A stretch of 33,408 nucleotides of DNA. It comes from Hyphomicrobium sp. GTDB taxonomy: Bacteria; Pseudomonadota; Alphaproteobacteria; Rhizobiales; Hyphomicrobiaceae. The DNA lies in the NCBI RefSeq assembly GCF_020852195.1, contig NZ_JADZBI010000123.1, forward strand, positions 1 to 33,408, in the 5' to 3' direction. The translations under genes were made by a program, and so were the position numbers. Of this stretch, positions 24,331 to 31,720 are shown in pieces (position 1 is the first letter of the stretch; every line of letters starts with the position of its first letter). The notes below the pieces were generated by a model, which worked only from the letters and a program-made list of their open reading frames with translations, was not told where the DNA came from and searched no databases.

Positions 24331-24346
24331 TCCAAGTGTGTCCAAT
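24331..24346 (+). promoter_or_regulatory. Direct repeats before the MocR gene
   Basis: TCCAA occurs at 24331 and again at 24341, one helical turn apart. ATTGGA at 24360-24365, over the start codon, is the inverse of TCCAAT at 24341-24346. MocR regulators often bind direct repeats near their own promoter, so this may be an autoregulatory site. Confidence 0.35.
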
Positions 24347-24360
24347 ACAGGAGGCATGCA

Positions 24361-25881
24361 TTGGAACTGAACTTGAATTTTGACAAGAGCGCTCCCGAGA
24401 CGCTGCAGGAGCAGGCGTTCGAGCAGATCCGAAACCACATCCTGAGCGGGCGGCTTCGCCCCGGCATGATACTGCCCCCCACACGGCAGCTTGCAGAGCA
24501 GCTCAATATCTCGCGCAACACCATATCCCTCGTCTACGAGCGGCTCGCTGCCGAAGGCTATGTCGAGTCCCGTGGCCGGGCCGGCACGTTCGTCAGCCGC
24601 GCGCTGCCCGACGAGTCGCTCAATACCGATCCAAACGGCCCAAGCTCGATCGAGGCGTTGAAACTCGATCTGCCGTCCCCGATCCTTTGCTTTTCGGTGC
24701 ATCCTCCGGGCCTCAACAGGCCCGACGTCGCGAACCCGCTGATTGATTTCTGGGTGGGGCGCTCTGACCCGGAGACCTTCCCTCTTGATACCTGGCGCCG
24801 GCTACTGCTGCGCAAGCTCTCGGTGGCGGGATCAAATCTCACCGAATACGGAGATCCGGCCGGTCTTTCCGAGTTGCGCCTCGCGATTGCGAGCCATCTT
24901 GGTCGCACGCGCGGCATGCTTGTCTCTGCGGATCAGGTGATCGTCACCAGTGGCTCGCAGGACGGCCTCAACCTCATTTGCCGGCTGCTCAACACGCAAC
25001 ATCATCCGTTCTTTATCGAGAGCCCTTGCTATCAGGGCGCCGCATTCCTGTTCCGCGGCCTCGGCGCAACCTTGTATCCGATCCCCGTCGATCAAAATGG
25101 TCTTGTCGTCGACAAGCTGCCGGAGGATCGCGGAGGTGTCGTTTTCGTTACGCCATCCCATCAGTATCCAACAGGCGCCACGCTGTCGCTTGAGCGACGA
25201 CTGCAGATCCTGAAGTGGGCCAACGACACGAACAGTGTCATCATAGAAGATGATTACGATAGCTACTTTTGCTACGATGGCCGCCCCATTACCGCGCTCG
25301 CCGGCCTCGACAATGGGCAGAGGGTTTTCTATCTCGGCACGTTCTCGAAATCGCTGGGTGCCGGTCTCAGGATCGGATTCACCGTGGTGCCGAAGGAACT
25401 GGCTGAAACCGCCCGCATCATAAAATCGCAGATGAACCATGGGCAATCCTGGCTCGATCAAGCCGTGCTGGCCGAGTTCATCGAGAGCGGGCTTTACGAT
25501 CGCCACCTCCGGCGCGCGCGAAAGCTCTACAAGAGCCGCAGGGATTGCCTGAAATCCAGCCTGACAAAGCATTTCGGCAGTGCAGACATCACCGGCGATG
25601 AGGGCGGACTGCATGTGGCCTGGCGCTTGCCGCATGGGTCGCCGGACGCCGCAGTTGTCCAACAGCGTGCACGCCTGAGGGGGGTTGGAGTCTATACGTT
25701 CGGAAGCGGCGCGGCCTACGACTTCGATGGCAGCTCCAGTCGTGATTTCCTCGTTCTTGGTTATAGCTCCGTCAAGGAGAAAGACATTGAGGTCGCCGTC
25801 GGCCGGCTCTCCGACTTGTTGGAGGATATGAAGCGAGAGTTCACACCCTATGTCGTATTCTCTCGACAGCAATCTGCATAG
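24361..25881 (+). CDS. MocR-family regulator (GntR HTH plus aminotransferase domain)
   Basis: This 506-residue protein has an N-terminal GntR winged helix (about 10-80: ETLQEQAFEQIRNHILSG, PPTRQLAEQLNISRNTISLVYERL). A type I aminotransferase-like domain follows (about 125-495). PLP lysine is K330 in GTFSKSLGAGLR, the ring-nitrogen Asp is in EDDYDS (296-301), and TPSHQYPTG is the family motif. Such proteins (PdxR, GabR, TauR) sense PLP or amino compounds and usually regulate a neighbouring operon. I chose TTG at 24361 because AGGAGG lies 7 bases upstream. The in-frame ATG at 24256 would add 35 atypical residues. It lies after the ferredoxin/reductase genes and is convergent with the flavodoxin gene. 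Its target is unknown; direct repeats precede it. Confidence 0.9.
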   Translation: MELNLNFDKSAPETLQEQAFEQIRNHILSGRLRPGMILPPTRQLAEQLNISRNTISLVYERLAAEGYVESRGRAGTFVSRALPDESLNTDPNGPSSIEALKLDLPSPILCFSVHPPGLNRPDVANPLIDFWVGRSDPETFPLDTWRRLLLRKLSVAGSNLTEYGDPAGLSELRLAIASHLGRTRGMLVSADQVIVTSGSQDGLNLICRLLNTQHHPFFIESPCYQGAAFLFRGLGATLYPIPVDQNGLVVDKLPEDRGGVVFVTPSHQYPTGATLSLERRLQILKWANDTNSVIIEDDYDSYFCYDGRPITALAGLDNGQRVFYLGTFSKSLGAGLRIGFTVVPKELAETARIIKSQMNHGQSWLDQAVLAEFIESGLYDRHLRRARKLYKSRRDCLKSSLTKHFGSADITGDEGGLHVAWRLPHGSPDAAVVQQRARLRGVGVYTFGSGAAYDFDGSSSRDFLVLGYSSVKEKDIEVAVGRLSDLLEDMKREFTPYVVFSRQQSA

Positions 25882-25900
25882 CGCGATGGGCTCTGACCCG

Positions 25901-26350
25901 TCACGCGGAGAATTGACTGAGAACGTCCATCAACCAAGGCACCGCAACGTGCTGCGGTAGATCATCCGAGGAGGCGTCGTGCAGACCCCGTTCTCCAACC
26001 ATCTGCGCATTGCATGCCAGCATTTGCGTCATCAGAATCTTTGAACCGTTGGCGAACGTCTCGCCGAATGTCCGATCACCGAGCCCGAATATCGCGAAGC
26101 GGATGCGACTCAGGTCGGGTTTGCGCTCTTCCAGAGTTTCAAAAAACGACTGAGCGCTATCCGGAAGCTCACCGCTCCCGAAGGTCGCGCTTACCAAGAC
26201 GTAGAATGTTTCCGGGTCAAGGGCCGTTGGATCGACCTCGTCCATGCTTGATACCTTGCAGTCGAAACGATCGCCCACCTTGTCCTTCAGTTTGTCACAC
26301 AGGTATTCGGCGGTGCCGCTTTGGGTGCCGTAGAGAAAGTGAATTTGCAT
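25901..26350 (-). CDS. Short-chain flavodoxin (MioC-like)
   Basis: This 149-residue protein binds FMN through the N-terminal loop YGTQSGTAEYLCDKL (T9-T13). ATFGSGELPDSAQSFFETL near residue 53 and FAIFGLGDRTFGETF near residue 85 are the second and third FMN contacts. It belongs with the MioC-like flavodoxins and flavodoxin-like domains of sulfite reductase or P450 reductase, and carries electrons in the cytosol. Only a weak ribosome site precedes the ATG at 26350. It is convergent with the MocR gene 19 bases away and lies near the ferredoxin and reductase, so it may substitute for ferredoxin under iron limitation. An unrecognised gene lies 84 bases upstream on the same strand. Confidence 0.9.
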   Translation of the reverse strand: MQIHFLYGTQSGTAEYLCDKLKDKVGDRFDCKVSSMDEVDPTALDPETFYVLVSATFGSGELPDSAQSFFETLEERKPDLSRIRFAIFGLGDRTFGETFANGSKILMTQMLACNAQMVGERGLHDASSDDLPQHVAVPWLMDVLSQFSA

Positions 26351-26434
26351 AAGCTTTTTCGGCTCGTTTATGGAGGTTCAGGAGAGCGAGTGAGGATGCC
26401 GCGCGCCCATCGACATGCGATGGATGATCGATGC

Positions 26435-26968
26435 TCAGTTCAGTTGGGTTGGAGGTTGTTGCGGCGTGCTTGAAGCAACTTCCTGCAGGCCGTCGTGACG
26501 AATGCACAGCGCGCCGATCGCACGTGCAGCAGTGTTCAGCCGGGACGGGTTGCTGTTCGTCGCGACTTGGCGAACGGCAGATGCCAGATGCGTGTCGCCG
26601 TGTTGCATGCAACGTCCAGCACGTATCAGTGCCATCAAGTCCTGTTCGTCCTCCGAGATGTGGGCGCAGTCCGTCGACATGGAGCCAAAGCCACACGCGC
26701 GCTCGGCGCGAAGGGCGCGAAGCAAAGATACGCAGCCCGATACGACCATGGGGCCATCGATCGCACCAAGGCGTTCCTCTGCGGTATCAAATGCGCGGAT
26801 CCAGCAAACCAACTGGTTGTGTTCGAGCCCTGCACAGAGCGTTCTCAAGACGTGCAGGATCAGGAGTTCGATCGGCTTGAGGTCCCATGCAGACAATAGA
26901 GGCAAGTCGGGATGCTGACACTCAGTCAAAGCTCTTATCCTTCTTCGCCGGCCCGAGATCTCGACCAA
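26435..26968 (-). CDS. Unrecognised protein upstream of the flavodoxin
   Basis: The frame encodes about 177 residues. A helical N-terminal half (LKPIELLILHVLRTLCAGLEHNQLV) is followed by GPMVVSGCVSLLRALR. The motif MSTDCAHISEDEQDLMALIR at about 96-115 looks conserved in character, and the C-terminus is Pro/Gln-rich. There is no signal peptide or transmembrane segment. The TTG start at 26968 has a weak ribosome site, so the real start may be further in. It lies on the same strand as the flavodoxin with 84 bases between them, and an AT-rich promoter-like stretch lies about 25 bases upstream of its start. I do not recognise the family and give no function. Confidence 0.55.
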   Translation of the reverse strand: MVEISGRRRRIRALTECQHPDLPLLSAWDLKPIELLILHVLRTLCAGLEHNQLVCWIRAFDTAEERLGAIDGPMVVSGCVSLLRALRAERACGFGSMSTDCAHISEDEQDLMALIRAGRCMQHGDTHLASAVRQVATNSNPSRLNTAARAIGALCIRHDGLQEVASSTPQQPPTQLN

Positions 26969-26989
26969 ACCGGCAGGATGAAGACGCAG

Positions 26990-27012
26990 TAACTAATATA
27001 CTATACCGTAAT
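26990..27012. promoter_or_regulatory. AT-rich promoter-like island
   Basis: This is the most AT-rich stretch in the window and contains TATACT. It lies between the divergent unrecognised gene (start 26968) and LysR gene (start 27198). On the minus strand TTGTTG and TATTAG are 17 bases apart, a plausible promoter for the leftward gene. Confidence 0.35.
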
Positions 27013-27197
27013 TTTCAACAATATGTTCGGGAGTGGTTCGACCTCCCGGTCAGTTCCCTCGCGAGCTCCAGCGCTGCAAGCGGTTGATGTCGCCGACCGG
27101 ATTATCGAGAGCTCCGGACAAATCATCCCAGACTGGCGGCGCAGTATATGGTTGGGGTAAAATGCTCGGCAATTCAGTTGGAAAGGCCTTGGAGCGC

Positions 27198-28154
27198 ATG
27201 TCGGACCGACTTGGCACATCGAGGAATGGCCAGTTCTTCGCGCGCAATCTCGACTGGAACCTCGTCAAACTGTTCCTTGGCATCGTGCGCTCGGGCGGCA
27301 TCGGGACCGCGGCGCGCGCGCTCAACAAGCAGCAGCCGACCGTCAGCGCGGGATTGAAGCGCCTCGAGGAGCACGTCGGCGCGACGCTGTTCGTTCGAAC
27401 CGCGCGGGGCGTGGCGCTTACGCCAGCCGGCAGGACCTTCCTGACCGCGGCAAAGGAGATCGAGGTTCTCATTTCCGGAATGCCCGGCGAAGCCGCGCGC
27501 GCCTCCGGGCGCCTGCAAGGCATTGTGACCGTGCGCGTGATCTCGGATCTCGTCTCGCCGGAGTTCGATCAGGCGATGGTGACCTTCCATCAGCTCAACC
27601 CCGAGGTCGAGATCCGTCTCGACATTGCGCCGTGGCGGGAGGTTGTGATGTCGGTCAAGGATGGCTCGGCCGATATTGGCATCGCCTGCGACGGCGCCAC
27701 CAGCACCGATCTGTTTCACCGTCCGCTGATGCGCGAGTGGCAGCAGCTCTATTGCGGTCGGGCGCACGCGGCTTTTGGCAAGGGCATTCACGATCCAGCC
27801 GACCTTACCGACGAGGTCTTCATCCTGACCGGAGAGGATGAGCCGGCGGAGCTGGCGAGCTTCCGTCAGCGCTATGGCCTCGGCCAACATGTGGGCGGCT
27901 CGGCGGAAACCTTGCACGAGGTCAAGCGGCTCATTCAGATCGGTATCGGCGTCGGTTTCCTGCCGACGGTCGTTGCTGCCGACGCGGTGGATGCCAAGGA
28001 GCTGTGGCCGATGCTGCGTGCCGATATTCTGCCGACCTACCACGTCTACCTGATTACGCGCGGCAAGGAGCTGAGCCCGCCCTCCCGAGCCTTGCTCGAC
28101 GTGATCGAGGCGCATCTGCAGCCTGAGGAGGTTGCCGAGCACGCCACGTCATAG
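27198..28154 (+). CDS. LysR-family transcriptional regulator
   Basis: This 318-residue protein has a LysR winged helix at about residues 18-80 (LDWNLVKLFLGIVRSGGIGTAARAL, QPTVSAGLKRLEEHVGATLF). A periplasmic-binding-like effector domain follows (about 105-305, opening GIVTVRVISDLVSPEFDQAM). The usual SAAA helix is replaced by GIGTAARALNKQQPTVS. The ATG at 27198 is chosen with GGAG just before it. The ATG at 27162 is possible, and 27033 would add 55 atypical residues. It lies 85 bases before the 28240 operon on the same strand, with a perfect 11-bp dyad in the gap, and probably regulates that operon. Confidence 0.88.
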   Translation: MSDRLGTSRNGQFFARNLDWNLVKLFLGIVRSGGIGTAARALNKQQPTVSAGLKRLEEHVGATLFVRTARGVALTPAGRTFLTAAKEIEVLISGMPGEAARASGRLQGIVTVRVISDLVSPEFDQAMVTFHQLNPEVEIRLDIAPWREVVMSVKDGSADIGIACDGATSTDLFHRPLMREWQQLYCGRAHAAFGKGIHDPADLTDEVFILTGEDEPAELASFRQRYGLGQHVGGSAETLHEVKRLIQIGIGVGFLPTVVAADAVDAKELWPMLRADILPTYHVYLITRGKELSPPSRALLDVIEAHLQPEEVAEHATS

Positions 28155-28202
28155 ATTCAATCTATGACCGCCATCGATCGATAACTGCTACTTGCACACA
28201 CT

Positions 28203-28227
28203 GATCCAGGTCATCGTGACCTGGATC
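28203..28227. promoter_or_regulatory. Perfect 11-bp palindrome before the SBP/oxygenase operon
   Basis: GATCCAGGTCA (28203-28213) and TGACCTGGATC (28217-28227) are exact inverted copies around a TCG centre. The ribosome site GGAGGAG of the operon's first gene begins at the next base. It can be an operator, or an RNA hairpin that affects access to the start of translation. No T run follows, so it is not a terminator. Confidence 0.6.
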
Positions 28228-28239
28228 GGAGGAGCCGCG

Positions 28240-29079
28240 GTGGTGGAAATCAGCGATACATTCGGTCTGTGGACGCGTTCGCTGATCGTCTGGCCGGACG
28301 GACGCCGGGATACGACGACGTTTGCCGGCTGGCTGCAGGGACCGACGCTGTTCGCCGATCTCCGCCAGCCGGTCGATCCCCCTTCGTTCGATGGCGTCGC
28401 GTGCCTCAACGATCTCGGGCCGGTCCATTTCCACTGGCTCGCGCGCCAGGAGGGCTTTGCGGGCCGTTTCGTTCGCGCCGGCGACGCTTTCGAATGGCAG
28501 CGGATCATCGATTTTCAGTGCACGAGCGCCAACAGCGACGCCGGATATCTCGTTTTTGAGGACGACGTTCTGGTCGAGCAGGGACGCGACATCCCTTACA
28601 TCGAGCACTGGCATCGCGCAGCCCGCGAGGTTTCACCACTGTTTGCGGCCCGCTTGCAGGATCCTGGCGGCCGCCAAGGGGTCATCGTCCGCGCCGGCGC
28701 CATCTTCATGTATGTCCGTGACCGCGCCAAGCCGCTCGCCTTCAATGGCTCGCTCCCGGACATGGTTCTCAACAGCACCGCAGGCGAGGCGCGGGCGCTT
28801 CTCGATTGCGAGATTTCGCTCGGTCATGTCAGCGGTGACCACTGGACCATCGAGCGTTCGAGCTTGCCTTACCGGGTCGGGACGAACCTTTCGGCGTCGT
28901 TCGCCGCTGACCACACGAGCGTCGCCGTCTCGGATCTCGCCGACGACGGTACGGCATTCACGCGCCGCTGGGCGATCGTCGACCTCGATGTCGGCGCGCC
29001 GAACAAGACCATCCAGGGATCGGAAGTCGACGAGGCGGGATCACCCCTAGTTTTTTCAGAGACCGGGAGAGCCTCATGA
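28240..29079 (+). CDS. Unknown protein, first gene of the SBP/oxygenase operon
   Basis: This 279-residue cytosolic protein starts at GTG 28240, with GGAGGAG 5 bases upstream. An in-frame ATG at 28192 would run through the palindrome and is less likely. The sequence is rich in beta strands and aromatic and charged residues (FGLWTRSLIVWPDGRRDTTTF, VHFHWLARQEGFAGRF, WQRIIDFQC, DDVLVEQGRDIPYIEHWHR), without a signal peptide or transmembrane helix. I recognise no family. A lipocalin- or cupin-like beta fold is possible. Its stop overlaps the start of the binding-protein gene (ATGA), so translation is coupled. That tight link to a periplasmic binding protein and an oxygenase suggests a role in metabolism of the same compound. 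Confidence 0.75.
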   Translation: MVEISDTFGLWTRSLIVWPDGRRDTTTFAGWLQGPTLFADLRQPVDPPSFDGVACLNDLGPVHFHWLARQEGFAGRFVRAGDAFEWQRIIDFQCTSANSDAGYLVFEDDVLVEQGRDIPYIEHWHRAAREVSPLFAARLQDPGGRQGVIVRAGAIFMYVRDRAKPLAFNGSLPDMVLNSTAGEARALLDCEISLGHVSGDHWTIERSSLPYRVGTNLSASFAADHTSVAVSDLADDGTAFTRRWAIVDLDVGAPNKTIQGSEVDEAGSPLVFSETGRAS

Positions 29080-30146
29080 TCGCACCTGTCGTCCGGCACC
29101 TTGTAGCCTGCGCTTGCGGGCTAGTTCTCGTCACATCAGCATCGCTGGCGCCGGCCCACGCCGAGAAGACCTTCAAGATCGCATGGTCGGTCTACACCGG
29201 ATACATGCCATGGCCCTACGCCGAGCATGCCGGCATTATCGACAAGTGGGCGAAGAAGTACGGCATCAAGATCGAGGTCACGCAGGTCAACGACTATATC
29301 GAAGCGATCAACCAATACACGGGGGGCAAGTTTGACGGCGTGACGTCGACCATCATGGATGGCCTGACGCTGCCGGCCGTGGGCGGTGTCGATACGACCG
29401 TTCTCATCGCCTGCAACTACTCGGATGGAAACGACGGCATCGTGCTCAAAGGGAAAGGCAAGACGATTGCCGATCTCAAAGGCAAGAAGCTCAACCTCGT
29501 GCAGTACTCGATCTCCCACTACATGCTGGCGCTTGCGTTCAAGAAGCACGGTGTCGACGTCGGCGACGTCAAGCTTCAGAACATCTCGGACGCGGATTTC
29601 ATTGCTGCCTTCCAAACACCGGATGTCGACGCGGTGGTGGCGTGGAACCCGGCCTATGTCGAGCTGAAGAAGCTGCCCGATATCAGCGTGGTCTTCGATT
29701 CCAAGGAGATTCCCGGAGACCTCGTCGATGGCTTCCTTGTCAACACCAAGACGTTGAATGAGAACCCCGAGCTTGGGAAAGCATTGACCGGCGCGTGGTT
29801 CGAGGCAATCGAGGTCATCAAAGGCAGCGACGAGAAGTCAGCGGCGGCGCGCAAGTACATGGCCGAGATGTCCGGCACAACCGTTGAAAGCCTGAACTCC
29901 CAGCTTGAAACAACATCGTTCTACGAACCCGCCGCAGCAGCCGCTTTTTCTCGGTCTCCCGAGTTGGTGACGGCGATGGACGAGATCCGGACCTTCACTT
30001 TCGACAGCGGGCTCATGGGCGCCTCAGCCAAGACCAAGGACGCGATCGGCATCGCGCTTCCAGGAAGCACCCTCGGTGATGCGTCGAACGTCAAGCTCAG
30101 GATCGACGACACGTTCACGCAAATGGCTGCCGACAACAAGCTCTAG
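29076..30146 (+). CDS. ABC-type periplasmic binding protein, urea-carboxylase-region-like
   Basis: This 356-residue protein has a signal peptide (about 1-29, ending PAHAEK) and an NMT1/SsuA-like binding fold. WSVYTGYMPWPYAEHAGI at about 36-53, VTQVNDYIEAINQYTGGKFDG at about 68-88, GNDGIVLKGKGKTIADLKGKK and ADFIAAFQTPDVDAVVAWNP resemble, from memory, the binding proteins found beside urea carboxylase genes (TIGR03427-like). These are thought to handle urea-type or guanidine-type compounds. Its ATG overlaps the upstream stop. No permease or ATPase gene is in the window, so it is an orphan here and must share or find a transporter elsewhere. The actual ligand is unknown. Confidence 0.88.
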   Translation: MIAPVVRHLVACACGLVLVTSASLAPAHAEKTFKIAWSVYTGYMPWPYAEHAGIIDKWAKKYGIKIEVTQVNDYIEAINQYTGGKFDGVTSTIMDGLTLPAVGGVDTTVLIACNYSDGNDGIVLKGKGKTIADLKGKKLNLVQYSISHYMLALAFKKHGVDVGDVKLQNISDADFIAAFQTPDVDAVVAWNPAYVELKKLPDISVVFDSKEIPGDLVDGFLVNTKTLNENPELGKALTGAWFEAIEVIKGSDEKSAAARKYMAEMSGTTVESLNSQLETTSFYEPAAAAAFSRSPELVTAMDEIRTFTFDSGLMGASAKTKDAIGIALPGSTLGDASNVKLRIDDTFTQMAADNKL

Positions 30147-30192
30147 GCAACGGGCGCTTCCTATCCGCGTCACGATCTTCATGAGGACCACG

Positions 30193-31227
30193 ATGAGCAA
30201 TCCAGCACACTTTTCCAGCGTTCCGCTGGTCGACATCACCAAGCTGCGCACCGGCACACGCGCCGAGCAGCAGGCGGTAGCCGAGGAGCTCGGCAAGGCC
30301 GCGCGCAACGTCGGCTTCGTCTATGTGACCGGTGGCGGCGTCGACGAGGTGCTTTTCGAGGGTGTGCTTGATGCGACCAAGCGGTTCTTCGCCCTGCCCT
30401 TCGACGAGAAAATGAAGGTCTACATCGGCAATTCCAAGAACCACCGAGGCTACGTGCCGGAGGGCGAGGAGGTATTTGCCTCGGGCAGCAAGGACAAGAA
30501 AGAGGCCTACGACCTCTCGATAGATTTGCCCGCCGACGATCCGGACTATGTCGCCGGCAACCCGCTGCTCGGGCCGAACCAATGGCCGGATATGCCCGGC
30601 TTTGCGGTCGCCGTGGATGCCTACTACAAGGCCGTATTCGACTTGGGCCGCGTGCTGTTGCGCGGGTTCGCCATGGCAATCGGCGAAGAGCCGACGTTCT
30701 TCGATCGTTACGTCACCAAGCCCCCGAGCCAGCTCCGGCTGATCCACTATCCGTTCGATTCGAGCGCAGAGGACCGCCCCGGCATCGGCGCGCACACAGA
30801 CTACGCGTGCTTCACGCTGCTGCGCTCGACGTGCCCCGGGCTCGAGGTCATGAACGGCGCCGGCGAGTGGATCGACGCGCCGCCGGTGCCCGGCGCCTTC
30901 GTCGTCAACATCGGCGACATGATGGAGATCTGGACCAACGGCGAGTTCGTCGCCACATCGCATCGCGTGCGCAAGGTCTCAAAGGAGCGCTACTCGTTCC
31001 CGCTGTTCTTCGCCGCCGACTATGACACCGTCGTTGCGCCGCTCCCGCGGTTTACCAAGGGAGAAAGGCCGGTTCGCAAGTCGCTCAAGGCCGGGGAGCA
31101 TCTGTTCGCCCAGACCATGCAAAGCTTCACGTATCTGAAGGAGCGCCGCGCCCGTGGCGAAATCGTACTGCCGGAGGGATCGGCCCCGCTCTCGTCTTTC
31201 GGCCAGGAAGCGCAGCAGAAATATTGA
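30193..31227 (+). CDS. 2-oxoglutarate/Fe(II)-dependent oxygenase, isopenicillin-N-synthase family
   Basis: This 344-residue enzyme has the DIOX_N-type N-terminus (VPLVDITKLRTGTRAEQQAVAEELGKA) and a jelly-roll core. Fe ligands are H201 and D203 (GAHTDY) and H257 (TSHRVR). The 2-oxoglutarate site is R266-x-S268 in ERYSFPLFF. All are intact, so it should be active. GAGGA stands before the ATG at 30193, and an in-frame ATG at 30181 adds four residues. It lies 46 bases after the binding-protein gene in the same operon. The family includes hydroxylases, desaturases, the ethylene-forming enzyme and homoarginine hydroxylases that release guanidine. The substrate cannot be read from sequence, but the binding-protein type points to a nitrogenous compound (inference). 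Confidence 0.92.
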   Translation: MSNPAHFSSVPLVDITKLRTGTRAEQQAVAEELGKAARNVGFVYVTGGGVDEVLFEGVLDATKRFFALPFDEKMKVYIGNSKNHRGYVPEGEEVFASGSKDKKEAYDLSIDLPADDPDYVAGNPLLGPNQWPDMPGFAVAVDAYYKAVFDLGRVLLRGFAMAIGEEPTFFDRYVTKPPSQLRLIHYPFDSSAEDRPGIGAHTDYACFTLLRSTCPGLEVMNGAGEWIDAPPVPGAFVVNIGDMMEIWTNGEFVATSHRVRKVSKERYSFPLFFAADYDTVVAPLPRFTKGERPVRKSLKAGEHLFAQTMQSFTYLKERRARGEIVLPEGSAPLSSFGQEAQQKY

Positions 31228-31413
31228 TCAGGCGCGATCATCATCGGAGGCGCCCCGGGATCGGAGGCCCCAGATTGAAGGCTCGGCGGCCATATACGCT
31301 CTGAGCTTGACCTCGTCCTGACGCGTTATCGGCCCGCTGGCGAATACCCGCAACATGAAGAGCTTTCCGACGACCAGGACGAATTTCAGAGCCACTTGTC
31401 CGAGCAATCGCAT
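31228..31413 (-). CDS. Small protein with hydrophobic N-terminus
   Basis: A 61-residue frame starts MRLLGQVALKFVLVVGKLFML, one hydrophobic helix with basic residues, followed by a soluble charged tail. GAGGTGG precedes the ATG at 31413, a fair ribosome site. Its stop abuts the oxygenase stop in a TGATCA palindrome, so the genes are convergent with no gap. I know no family. It may be a small membrane protein, but coding status is unproven. Confidence 0.4.
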   Translation of the reverse strand: MRLLGQVALKFVLVVGKLFMLRVFASGPITRQDEVKLRAYMAAEPSIWGLRSRGASDDDRA

Positions 31414-31720
31414 GGCCACCTCGTGATGGAGGAAACCAAAAGCTATGCAATTCTTGTACCTGCGAGGAGGAAGCGCGTAAGGCAGGAATCTTGTTCGTCC
31501 GCGCGAAGAGCTTCCGTGACGCAGGATTTCGACCTGACGGACGCTCTTGGCCTTCGTGGGGCCAGGGACCGGTATCCGACCCCCACTTACGACCTAGTGC
31601 GTGGCGACCCCGGCAACACGGAGATGATTCCGATGGGTCAGAGACGGTTGAAGCAGCGCTCGGCGCTCAGCAACGTTTGCGGGAACTGTGATTCCGCTTC
31701 ATGATGCTTCAAAAGCGGAA
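31414..31720. other. Intergenic region with a hairpin at the autotransporter stop
   Basis: No gene is supported in the nearly 300 bases before the autotransporter stop. TTCCGCTT (31692-31699) pairs perfectly with AAGCGGAA (31713-31720) around the stop codon at 31709, but without a clear T run, so it is only a possible terminator. Confidence 0.4.

Noticed and set aside
28155-28239. Guanidine riboswitch before the binding-protein operon
   Set aside because: The gap is short and is filled mostly by the palindrome; I see no arrangement matching the guanidine-I, II or III classes.
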